Assembly: GCF_042647165.1 (NCBI RefSeq) | Contig: NZ_JBHRUV010000056.1 | From: Camelimonas abortus | Lineage (GTDB): Bacteria; Pseudomonadota; Alphaproteobacteria; Rhizobiales; Beijerinckiaceae | Reading direction: 5' to 3' (one strand) | DNA: 31,628 nucleotides | Shown: piece after piece, positions 1 to 9,311 of the stretch | Layout: each line of letters begins with the position of its first letter | Numbering within the stretch: the first letter of the stretch is position 1 | Position numbers and translations under genes: made by a program | Notes under the pieces: model-generated | Told to the model about the DNA's origin: nothing | The model's input: the letters and a program-made list of their open reading frames with translations, nothing else | The model's database searches: none

Positions 1-151
1 CGCAAGGAATACCCACCGTCGCCGCCCGGGCAGCCACAACCCCAGAACGCGGTACATGCCCGGCCGGGCAATGACAGGGTGTCGCCGGCGACGTCACTAC
101 CCTCGGATGACAGGCTGGCCCTGTCGGCTGTTCCAACGCGGCCTGCCCATG

Positions 152-172
152 CCGGCGGCCAGAGGCCGCCGG
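152..172 (-). terminator. Hairpin after the kinase gene
   Basis: A perfect 9-bp stem (152-160 with 164-172, loop of 3 at 161-163) starts 18 bases beyond the kinase stop codon on the minus strand. There is no clear U tract, as is common for terminators in very GC-rich genomes. The remaining bases 1-151 hold no gene I can support; the short reading frames there have arginine-rich, shadow-like composition. Confidence 0.4.
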
Positions 173-189
173 GTAAGCAGGGCGCGCGC

Positions 190-1185
190 TTACGTCAGAT
201 CATGCACAATTGAGCCTGTGGTCGTCAGCCGCACGGGCACCACATTGGCGGCGCCGAAATGGCGTTCGAATTCCGGCCGGAGTTCCGGCGGGGCAATGAA
301 CAGGACGAAACCGCCGCCACCGGCGCCAAGCAGCTTGCCGCCCCAGGCGCCAAGCTCCTTGCCGCGAATGTAAAGCTCGTCGATGGCGGCGTTGGAAACC
401 GAGTCGCTGAGCGCCCGCTTCAGGCGCCAGCCATGGTCGAGCAGCTCCGCGAAGCGGATCAGCGCCGCCTCGTCGTCGCCGTCATCTTCGAGAATTTGCG
501 CGCCGGCGCGCGTCATTTCATACATCTCGCGCAGATAGTCTTCGTTGGCGCCGGATTTCGTGCGCTTTTCCTGCGCGTCCACGACCTGTGAGGCGCTGCG
601 CTGCGCGCCCGTGTAAACGAGCGTCAGGCAGGCATTGAAGCGCCCAAGGCGCGAGGAGGTCAGCCGGAGCGGCTCAATCGAGAACGTTTCGCCATGGAAC
701 TCATAGCGCGCCAGACCGCCGAAGGCGGCGTGAATCTGGTCCTGAACGCCGACATTCTCCTTGAGAATGTTCTGCTCCATGTGGATCGCCTGCCGCGCCA
801 GCTCGTAGCGCGTCAGCTCGATGCCGCGCATGTGGTGCAGCAGGTTGATGAACCCGACCGTAAACGCCGATGAGCTTCCCAGCCCCGTGCCGCCCGGAAG
901 GTCCGACATGGTGGCGATGTTGAGCGGGCTTTCCCAGCGGTAATGTTTCAGCGCCTCACGGACTACCGGATGACGGATCTGTTCAACGTCGTCGACGCTT
1001 TCCGTTTCACGATACGTCAGGCGAAAACGCTGTTCGGCCAGCGCCGCCAGGGGCAGCGCCTGGATGTAAACATATTTGTCGATGGTTCCGCCCAGTACGG
1101 CGCCGGGATTTTTCATGAAATAGGACGGATAATCCGTGCCGCCGCCCAGAAAGCTGGCCCGTAATGGCGTTCTGCTGATCCACAT
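190..1185 (-). CDS. GHMP-family sugar kinase (HddA-like heptose 7-phosphate kinase)
   Basis: Predicted cytosolic ATP-dependent sugar kinase of 331 residues. The start MWISRTPLRASFLGGGTDYP is the family's usual N-terminus, and an AGGAAA Shine-Dalgarno lies just upstream; an upstream in-frame ATG at 1305 would add 40 unrelated residues and was rejected. The GHMP ATP-binding motif DLPGGTGLGSSSAFTVG is present in the first half, and the C-terminal glycine loop GGKLLGAGGGGFVLF near residue 290. The closest family I recognise is D-glycero-alpha-D-manno-heptose 7-phosphate kinase (HddA), which makes an activated-heptose precursor for S-layer, capsule or O-antigen glycans; galactokinase- or fucokinase-like relatives cannot be excluded. 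It lies 140 bases downstream of a nucleotide-sugar dehydrogenase on the same strand, which supports a role in surface polysaccharide synthesis. The gene looks intact. Confidence 0.8.
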   Translation of the reverse strand: MWISRTPLRASFLGGGTDYPSYFMKNPGAVLGGTIDKYVYIQALPLAALAEQRFRLTYRETESVDDVEQIRHPVVREALKHYRWESPLNIATMSDLPGGTGLGSSSAFTVGFINLLHHMRGIELTRYELARQAIHMEQNILKENVGVQDQIHAAFGGLARYEFHGETFSIEPLRLTSSRLGRFNACLTLVYTGAQRSASQVVDAQEKRTKSGANEDYLREMYEMTRAGAQILEDDGDDEAALIRFAELLDHGWRLKRALSDSVSNAAIDELYIRGKELGAWGGKLLGAGGGGFVLFIAPPELRPEFERHFGAANVVPVRLTTTGSIVHDLT

Positions 1186-1234
1186 CGACTGCTTTTCCTG
1201 ACGCGGGCCACAGCCGGCCCGCATGATTCCGCCG

Positions 1235-1262
1235 AATATAACCGTCGCCGGCGCCGTAACAA
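1235..1262 (-). promoter_or_regulatory. Possible sigma70-type promoter of the kinase gene
   Basis: On the minus strand a TTGTTA hexamer (1262-1257) and a TATATT hexamer (1240-1235) are 16 bases apart, in the 140-base gap before the kinase. The predicted leader of about 45 bases contains a 7-bp hairpin (1203-1209 with 1216-1222). This suggests the kinase has its own promoter in addition to readthrough from the dehydrogenase. Identified by eye from consensus only. Confidence 0.3.
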
Positions 1263-1325
1263 ACGAGGGGTTGAAACGTCCCCCTTCGCCGCCAGTTCGC
1301 CGCACGCCGGCGCGATACGCCGTTA

Positions 1326-2606
1326 CTACAGCCGCCAGTCGCTGGCGTCAGCCGGAAAGGCGCTCTTGAGATCAAAGAATAGGTGGCCTTCGCGGCCAAA
1401 GGCGCGAAGGGCGCCGGCGCCTGCGGTCACATATGCGTCATGGGCCACGGCCAGCAGCACGCCGTCGTAATGTCCTGGCGGCGGCGCTCCCGGCAGCAGG
1501 CGCACGCCATACGCCTTCAGCGCCGCCGCCGGATCCGCCAGCGGATCGTGCACGTCCACCAGCGCGCCGTGGTCCTGCAGCTCGGTGATGACGTCGATGA
1601 CACGGGTGTTGCGCAGGTCCGGGCAGTTTTCCTTGAAAGTGAGACCCAGCACCAGCACGCGCGCGCCGTTCACGGCGATGTTCCGCTTCAGCATGGCCTT
1701 GACCATCTGTCCGGCCACCCATGCGCCCATGCCGTCGTTGATGCGTCGCCCGGCGAGAATGACCTCCGGATGATGGCCCAGCGCTTCGGCCTTGTAGGTC
1801 AGGTAATAGGGGTCGACGCCGATGCAGTGGCCGCCCACCAGGCCGGGGCGGAACGGCAGGAAGTTCCACTTGGTGCCGGCCGCGCGCAGCACCGCGTCCG
1901 TGTCGAGGCCCATGCGGTGGAAGATGATCGCCAGCTCGTTGACCAGCGCGATGTTGAGATCCCGCTGGGTGTTTTCGATCACCTTGGCCGCTTCCGCGAC
2001 GCGAATGCTCTCCGCCCTGTAAGTGCCGGCGGCGACGACCGAACGGTAGAGCCGGTCCACGGTCTCGGCGGTTTCGGGCGTTGATCCGGAGGTCACCTTG
2101 ACCACGTCCGCCAGTCGCCGGTTGCGGTCTCCCGGATTGATGCGCTCGGGGCTGTAGCCGACGAAAAAGTCAACGTTGAACACAAGACCGGAAGCGCGCT
2201 CCAGCGCCGGCACGCATTCCTCCTCCGTGGCCCCTGGATAGACCGTGGATTCGTAAATCACGATGTCGCCGCGCTTCAGCGCCCGTCCAACGGTGTCCGA
2301 CGCGCGGAGCAGGGCGGTGAGGTCGGGGCGCTTGTGCGCGTCCACCGGCGTCGGCGCGGTGACGATATAGATGCGCGCCTCCCGCAGCTCGCCGGGGTCG
2401 GCGGTGAAACGCAGGTGCCGCGCCGCGGCCAGCTCCTCGGGAGTGGTTTCGCGGGTGTGGTCGCGTCCGGCCTGAAGCTCGGCGATGCGGTTTTCGTTGA
2501 TGTCGAAGCCGATCACCGGCCGGATCCGGCCGAACGCCGTCGCCAGCGGCAGCCCGACGTAACCCAGACCGATGACCGCGATGGGAGGAAGATGCTGCGC
2601 GCTCAT
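1326..2606 (-). CDS. Nucleotide-sugar dehydrogenase (TviB/WbpO type UDP-HexNAc 6-dehydrogenase)
   Basis: NAD-dependent four-electron oxidation of a UDP-sugar C6 alcohol to the uronate. It has 426 residues, the usual size for the TviB/WbpO branch of the UDP-glucose/GDP-mannose dehydrogenase superfamily. Seen: an N-terminal Rossmann motif VIGLGYVGLP (residues 11-20), the central-domain segment EAAKVIENTQRDLNIALVNE (about 205-224) and the catalytic-cysteine motif GGHCIGVDPYYL with Cys261, followed by the C-terminal sugar-nucleotide domain (from about 310). The start MSAQHLPPIAVIGLGYVG was chosen because upstream in-frame sequence is arginine-rich non-coding-like DNA; the ribosome site is weak. 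The substrate (UDP-GlcNAc, UDP-GalNAc or other) cannot be decided from sequence alone. With the adjacent GHMP kinase it forms a small surface-glycan module; no glycosyltransferase is visible in the window. Confidence 0.88.
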   Translation of the reverse strand: MSAQHLPPIAVIGLGYVGLPLATAFGRIRPVIGFDINENRIAELQAGRDHTRETTPEELAAARHLRFTADPGELREARIYIVTAPTPVDAHKRPDLTALLRASDTVGRALKRGDIVIYESTVYPGATEEECVPALERASGLVFNVDFFVGYSPERINPGDRNRRLADVVKVTSGSTPETAETVDRLYRSVVAAGTYRAESIRVAEAAKVIENTQRDLNIALVNELAIIFHRMGLDTDAVLRAAGTKWNFLPFRPGLVGGHCIGVDPYYLTYKAEALGHHPEVILAGRRINDGMGAWVAGQMVKAMLKRNIAVNGARVLVLGLTFKENCPDLRNTRVIDVITELQDHGALVDVHDPLADPAAALKAYGVRLLPGAPPPGHYDGVLLAVAHDAYVTAGAGALRAFGREGHLFFDLKSAFPADASDWRL

Positions 2607-2963
2607 GCCGGGACGCCGTGATTCGCAATGCCGTTCGGGAATGACGCCGCGGAATGGACGGGCCGGCGCCGGACCGGTAGGTCGCCGGCATACTATCCGC
2701 CACGTTGCGGTTGCGCCATGGGGCGCCGTCACGCAGCAGGCGGCCGTGCGCACGGGGCTCCTGCCGCGCGTCACGTGCGAACCGCGGCCGGGGCCGCGGG
2801 AACGCACGGGAGCGGCCCGCGCGTCCCGGACGGGGCGTATGGGGCGGGGGAGAGACTGGAGTCAGGGCGGGGCGCCGCCGGCCAACAGGCGGACGGACGC
2901 CGGAGGCGGCGTCCGTCCGCCTTCTGGCGTTCATGGCCTGCCGGCGGATGGGAGCGCCCCGCC
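2607..2963. other. Intergenic region between katE and the dehydrogenase
   Basis: 357 bases with no supported gene. It holds the katE-proximal hairpin at 2887-2922 and presumably the promoter of the nucleotide-sugar dehydrogenase on the minus strand, for which I see no convincing -10/-35 pair. Reading frames that cross it give arginine- and proline-rich translations typical of GC-rich shadows. Confidence 0.6.
2887..2922 (-). terminator. Strong hairpin after katE
   Basis: A perfect 15-bp stem (2887-2901 with 2908-2922) closes a 6-base loop, 41 bases past the katE stop codon. It is the longest perfect GC-rich intergenic hairpin I found in the window. No U run follows, so it is either a GC-rich intrinsic terminator or a 3'-end stabiliser that separates katE from the polysaccharide genes. 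Confidence 0.55.
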
Positions 2964-5120
<2,157 letters not shown>

Positions 5121-5184
5121 TGGAGCCTCCCTCGCTGCGACGGGCCCGCGACAGGCGCGCCATGACCGGGAGGGAACGCCGCCG

Positions 5185-5210
5185 CCGCCGCAGGGTTCCC
5201 CCTGCGGCGG
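5185..5210 (-). terminator. Hairpin between nhaA and katE
   Basis: An 11-bp stem (5185-5195 with 5200-5210) with a four-base TTCC loop lies about 50 bases past the nhaA stop codon on the minus strand and upstream of katE. No U tract is visible. It probably limits readthrough from nhaA into katE. Confidence 0.45.
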
Positions 5211-5260
5211 GCGATTGTCAGCCCGCGCGCCGGCGCCGCGCCGGGGCTGCGTGCGTCCGT

Positions 5261-6451
5261 TCAGTCGCGCTGCGGGCCGGGCGGAGGCGCAAGGCGCAGC
5301 GTCAGCCCGCCGGCAAGCGCCGCCAGCAGCGAGCCGCCGATGATGCCCAGCTTCACCTCGTTCTGCAGCGCCGGATTGCCGGCGAAGGCCAGAAGGCCGA
5401 TGAACAGGCTCATGGTGAAGCCCACGCCGCACAGCAGCGCCACCCCGAACACGTGGATCCAGCGCGAGTTGGCCGGCATGTCGACGAAACCGCCGCGAAC
5501 CAGCAGGAACACCGCGGCGAACACGCCGATGGTCTTGCCCGCCAGCAGCCCGAAGGCGACGCCAAGCGTCAGCGGATCAACGAGATTGGCCACGGTCACG
5601 CCCGCCAGCGACACGCCGGCGTTGGCGAAGCCGAACACCGGCAGGATGATGAAAGGCGTGACGTCTTTCAGCGCGTGCTCCAGCCGGTGCAGGGGCGACG
5701 CCACAAGGTCATGGGAGAGGCCCGGCGCCCGGCGCAGCGGAATGGCCAGCGCCAGCAGCACGCCCGCCACCGTGGCGTGCACGCCTGACTTCAGCACGAA
5801 CAGCCACAGCGCCACGCCCAGCAGCAGGTAGGGCCACAGCCGCAGCACGCCGGCGCGGTTGAGGGCGGTGAGGGCGAGCAGCGTCGCCGCCGCCCCGCCC
5901 AGCGCCGCCAGCGACAGGTCGGCGGTGTAAAACAGCGCGATGATGATCACCGCGCCGAGGTCGTCGATGATGGCGAGCGCGGTGAGAAACACCTTCAGCG
6001 CCGCCGGGGCGCGGTCGCCCAGCAGGGAAATCACGCCGAGGGCGAAAGCGATGTCGGTGGCGGTGGGAATGGCCCAGCCGTTCAGGTTCTCCGGATGGCG
6101 CCAGTTGAGGGCGACATAGATCAGCGCCGGAACAAGCATGCCGCCCAGCGCCGCCACGCCCGGCAGGATCCGGCGCGACCAGGTGGCGAGCTGCCCGTCG
6201 AGCATCTCGCGTTTGATCTCCAGGCCGACGAACAGGAAGAACACCGCCATCAGCGCGTCGTTGATCCAGTGGCTGACGCTGAGGGGGCCGGCGTGCGCCG
6301 CAAGCAGGGCGAAATAGCCTTCCGCCCACGGCGAATTGGCGACGGCGAGCGCCGCCGCGGCCGCCAGCATGAGCACCACGCCGCCGGAGGCGCTGTTGTC
6401 CAGGAACGCCCGGAACATCGAGAACGGTCGCAAGCGCGGTCGGCTGGCCAT
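5261..6451 (-). CDS. nhaA: Na+/H+ antiporter NhaA
   Basis: Inner-membrane antiporter that exports Na+ (or Li+) in exchange for two protons and serves pH and salt homeostasis. Its 396 residues carry about twelve hydrophobic segments. Functional residues of the E. coli protein are at identical numbering: Asp133 in ATDIAFALG and Asp163-Asp164 in AIIDDLGAV; the conserved lysine of the tenth helix is Lys306 in LLAGKTIGVF. The cytoplasmic pH-sensor-like start VFFLFVGLEIKREMLDGQL is present. An AGGAAAGGA ribosome site precedes the ATG by seven bases, which fixes the start. It is flanked by katE downstream and selO upstream on the same strand, all general stress functions, but the gaps (140 and 195 bases) suggest separate transcription. 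Confidence 0.95.
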   Translation of the reverse strand: MASRPRLRPFSMFRAFLDNSASGGVVLMLAAAAALAVANSPWAEGYFALLAAHAGPLSVSHWINDALMAVFFLFVGLEIKREMLDGQLATWSRRILPGVAALGGMLVPALIYVALNWRHPENLNGWAIPTATDIAFALGVISLLGDRAPAALKVFLTALAIIDDLGAVIIIALFYTADLSLAALGGAAATLLALTALNRAGVLRLWPYLLLGVALWLFVLKSGVHATVAGVLLALAIPLRRAPGLSHDLVASPLHRLEHALKDVTPFIILPVFGFANAGVSLAGVTVANLVDPLTLGVAFGLLAGKTIGVFAAVFLLVRGGFVDMPANSRWIHVFGVALLCGVGFTMSLFIGLLAFAGNPALQNEVKLGIIGGSLLAALAGGLTLRLAPPPGPQRD

Positions 6452-6646
6452 TCACAATCCTTTCCTGCGTATGGGTTTGGGCGCGGCGCCGCCTGCGGCG
6501 GCCTGCGCGGAGCGCGCGCGGACCACCGCCGCCGCGATGGCGCCGGTATGGAACGGTGCCGGAACGGGTGTCCACCAGTTTTTTGGCGCCGGCGCAGTCA
6601 CTGACCGGGAATTGCGCCGCCGGCGTGGCGGTGCGCCGCGACGGGT

Positions 6647-8134
6647 TCAGGTGCCGCAGAAAGTCTGGAACGGGCCTTCGCCCGGCTGTGTCCAGGCCGG
6701 ATCGCCGCGCCAGCTGTCATAGGGCGCAGCCAGCGCCTCCAGCGCGGCGAAGAACGGCTTCATGTCGCCCTCGCCGGCGGCGTCCAGCGCCCGCTGCACC
6801 ATGTGATTGCGCGGAATCACCGCCGGATTGGCGGCGCGCATCATGGCCACGCTGTCCGCCTCGCTCATGGCGTTGCGGCTGCGGCGCGCCAGCCAGCGCG
6901 TCCGCCATGCCCCGAAGGCGGGGTCGGCGCATTCGGGCGGGACCGGCGCCGCCTCGTCGCACAGCGCGCGGAAGGTGTTGGTGTAATCGGCGCCGGCGTC
7001 GCGCATCCAGTGCAGCAGGTCGGCGACGAGGGCCATGTCGTCCGCCTCCTCGCCGTCCAGCCCCAGCTTGCGCCACATCATCGCGCGCCAGCGCGTCTGG
7101 TAGCGTTCGGCGAAACCGTTGAGCGCGGCCTCGGCCTTGCGTATGGCGGCGTCGCGGTCGGCGTCGAGCAGCGGCAGCAGCGCCTCCGCCAGCCGCGCAA
7201 GGTTCCACTGGGCGACCGCCGGCTGGGCGCTGAAGGCGTAGCGCCCGGCGTGGTCGATGGAGCTGAACACGGCGGCCGGGTCGAAACGGTCGATGAAGGC
7301 GCAGGGGCCATAGTCGATGGTTTCGCCGGAGACGGTCATGTTGTCGGTGTTCATGACGCCGTGGACGAAGCCAATGCGGATCCAGTGCAGCACGAGGTCC
7401 ACATGGCGCTGCATCACCCGCAGCAGGAAGGCGTGCACGGCGGCGGGATCGCCGGCAAGATCGACGTCATGGCGGGCGATGGCGTAGCCGGCCAGCTCCT
7501 GCAGCAGCCGCGGCTCCCCCAGCGCCGCCGCATACTGGAACGTGCCGAAGCGGATGTGGCTGGCGGCGACGCGCGTCAGCGTCGCCCCTGGCAGCGGCCG
7601 GTCGCGGAAAACGACGTCGCCGGTGGCGACCACGGCGAGGCTGCGCGTGGTGGGAACGCCGAGGGCGTGCATGGCCTCGCTGACCAGATATTCGCGCAGC
7701 ATCGGCCCAACGGCGGCGAAACCGTCGCCGCCGCGGGAGAAGGCGGTGGGGCCGGAGCCCTTGAACTGCAGGTCGACCCGGCCGCCGTCCAGCGTCAGCT
7801 GTTCGCCGACAAGCAGGGCGCGGCCGTCGCCCAGCATGGTGAAATTGCCGAACTGGTGGCCGGCGTAGGCCTGGGCGATGCGCGCCGCGCCGTCTGGCAG
7901 CGCCGCGCCGGCGAACGTCGGGGCGAGGGCGTTCGCGTCCACCGGGCCGGAGGCGAGGCCGATCTCCTGCGCCAGTTTCTGGTTGAAGACCAGCATGCGC
8001 GGGGCGGAGAAGGCGGCCGGGGCCGCCGGCGCCCAGAAGGCCTCCGGCAGCCGCATGTAACTGTTGTCGAGCCGCCAGTTCAGGCGCGTCGCGCCATGGT
8101 CCGCGCCGGTCAGGCCCGCATTTGCTTCAGACAT
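6647..8134 (-). CDS. selO: Protein adenylyltransferase SelO (YdiU/UPF0061)
   Basis: Pseudokinase-fold enzyme that transfers AMP from ATP to Ser, Thr or Tyr of target proteins; in bacteria it is linked to the oxidative-stress response. Of its 495 residues I recognise the family N-terminus RLDNSYMRLPEAFW, the nucleotide-binding lysine in LQFKGSGPT (Lys125), the glutamate-bearing segment PMLREYLVSEAMHALGVPTT (about 144-163), and the active-site pair NTDN (Asp264, Asn265) and DYGP (Asp274). It ends in FCGT: the near-terminal Cys493 sits where eukaryotic SelO carries selenocysteine, so this is the cysteine form. A GGAGG ribosome site six bases before the ATG fixes the start. Its position next to nhaA and katE fits a stress role. 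The gene is intact. Confidence 0.93.
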   Translation of the reverse strand: MSEANAGLTGADHGATRLNWRLDNSYMRLPEAFWAPAAPAAFSAPRMLVFNQKLAQEIGLASGPVDANALAPTFAGAALPDGAARIAQAYAGHQFGNFTMLGDGRALLVGEQLTLDGGRVDLQFKGSGPTAFSRGGDGFAAVGPMLREYLVSEAMHALGVPTTRSLAVVATGDVVFRDRPLPGATLTRVAASHIRFGTFQYAAALGEPRLLQELAGYAIARHDVDLAGDPAAVHAFLLRVMQRHVDLVLHWIRIGFVHGVMNTDNMTVSGETIDYGPCAFIDRFDPAAVFSSIDHAGRYAFSAQPAVAQWNLARLAEALLPLLDADRDAAIRKAEAALNGFAERYQTRWRAMMWRKLGLDGEEADDMALVADLLHWMRDAGADYTNTFRALCDEAAPVPPECADPAFGAWRTRWLARRSRNAMSEADSVAMMRAANPAVIPRNHMVQRALDAAGEGDMKPFFAALEALAAPYDSWRGDPAWTQPGEGPFQTFCGT

Positions 8135-8302
8135 TCTGCGCCTCCGTCGTCAGAGGCCGCTGGCGCGCGCGCCGGGCGAGGGCGATGGCCCGCTCTGACC
8201 TGTGTTCCGGCCTCCGTTTACACGAGAAGCGGCGGCGGGTCGCGGGGGGGCGCCCCGCGTCGCCGCCAGCATGCGGCGAAAGGCGGAAGTGAGGCGGAAT
8301 GC

Positions 8303-8333
8303 CCGTGCGGCCGGATTGTTCCCGCCCGCACGG
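8303..8333 (-). terminator. Hairpin after the crotonase gene
   Basis: An 8-bp stem (8303-8310 with 8326-8333) with a 15-base loop lies 10 bases beyond the crotonase-family stop codon on the minus strand. The rest of the 209-base gap before selO (8135-8343) shows nothing else I can support. Confidence 0.4.
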
Positions 8334-8343
8334 AGGGTTGCTG

Positions 8344-9129
8344 TCAGAAATCGCTGAAGGCGCCGTGCCGGCCGGCGCCCCCGGCGAAGCGCCTCGCGCC
8401 GGCGCGCCCTTCCAGCGCCACGACCGGATTGCCATGCCGGCCCTCCGCGCGCAGGGCCTCCGCCAGCTCCATGTCCCACTGCCGGTAAGCGGAGCGCCGG
8501 TCGGTGAGCATGCACGCCTGGGGAAAGGCGGCGATCCGCCGCGCCAGCTCCTCGGCGGCGAGGCGCGCCTCGCCGTCCGGAACCACCCGGTTGGCGAGGC
8601 CCATGGCCAGCGCCTCGCGGGCTTCCACCGGCCGGCCGGTGAGGATCATGTCGAGGGCGCGGCCCATGCCGACGATGCGCGGCAGCCGCACCGTGCCGCC
8701 GTCGATCAGCGGCACGCCCCAGCGCCGGCAGAACACGCCGAACACGGCGCTTTCCTCGGCCACGCGCAGGTCGGCGAGCAGCGCGAGCTCCAGCCCGCCG
8801 GCCACCGCATGGCCGGAGACGGCGGCGACCAGCGGCTTGGAAAGCGCCATGCGGGTGGGGCCCATGGGGCCGTCGCCGTCGGCGTCGAGCACGTGGGCGC
8901 GCGCGGGATCCTCGACGGCGGTGAGGTCTGCGCCGGCGCAGAAACATCCGCCCGCGCCCCACAGCACGGCGACGCGCAGCGTCCCGTCCTCCTCGAATTC
9001 CTGAAAGGCGGCGCGGAGCGCCTTCGCCATGGGTCCGTCCACGGCGTTCCGCCGCTCCGGACGGTTCATGATGATGGTGGCCACGGCGCCCTTGCGCTCA
9101 AGGAGCACCGCCGCGTCCCTGCCCTGCAT
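8344..9129 (-). CDS. Crotonase/enoyl-CoA hydratase family protein
   Basis: Acyl-CoA-binding crotonase-fold protein of 261 residues. Seen: the N-terminal strand and MNRPERRNAVD, the oxyanion-hole segment GGCFCAGADL (about 61-70), the second segment GHAVAGGLELALLADLRVAEE (about 106-126) and LPRIVGMGRALDMILTGRP. The first catalytic glutamate of enoyl-CoA hydratase (rat Glu144) is kept as Glu114, but the second (Glu164, in the usual PEI.LG.IPG stretch) aligns with Cys134 in VFCRRWGVPLIDGG. A classical hydration mechanism is therefore doubtful; isomerase, hydrolase or lyase chemistry is possible. A GGGGAGGAACACC ribosome site sits directly before the ATG. It is a single gene followed by a hairpin; the neighbours give no pathway, although acyl-CoA dehydrogenase and thioesterase genes lie 9-14 kb away. 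Confidence 0.85.
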   Translation of the reverse strand: MQGRDAAVLLERKGAVATIIMNRPERRNAVDGPMAKALRAAFQEFEEDGTLRVAVLWGAGGCFCAGADLTAVEDPARAHVLDADGDGPMGPTRMALSKPLVAAVSGHAVAGGLELALLADLRVAEESAVFGVFCRRWGVPLIDGGTVRLPRIVGMGRALDMILTGRPVEAREALAMGLANRVVPDGEARLAAEELARRIAAFPQACMLTDRRSAYRQWDMELAEALRAEGRHGNPVVALEGRAGARRFAGGAGRHGAFSDF

Positions 9130-9270
9130 GGTGTTCCTCCCCTTTGTGCGACCTGCATGATGCCGGCGCGGCCGCTGGCGCCGCAAGCCCCCTGCGGCTT
9201 TTGCGTCGCCGTTTCCGCTCCCGCGGGCCGGCTTCCGGCGACATGACGCATGGGCGCGCCTGGCGGGGGC

Positions 9271-9298
9271 GGGGCCGCGACGGCGACGCCGCGGCCCC
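9271..9298 (-). terminator. Hairpin after the autotransporter gene
   Basis: A perfect 9-bp GC stem (9271-9279 with 9290-9298, 10-base loop) begins 13 bases past the autotransporter stop on the minus strand. It is a good candidate intrinsic terminator although the U tract is missing. Confidence 0.5.
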
Positions 9299-9311
9299 TG
9301 GTCTCCCGGCG

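Noticed and set aside
6575..6600. T6 run and GC palindrome as a terminator
   Set aside because: The T run precedes rather than follows the GC palindrome on the plus strand, and it is an A run on the minus strand where the neighbouring genes are transcribed.
6803..8488. 561-codon plus-strand frame opposite selO
   Set aside because: Antisense shadow of a well-conserved gene in GC-rich DNA, with no motifs.
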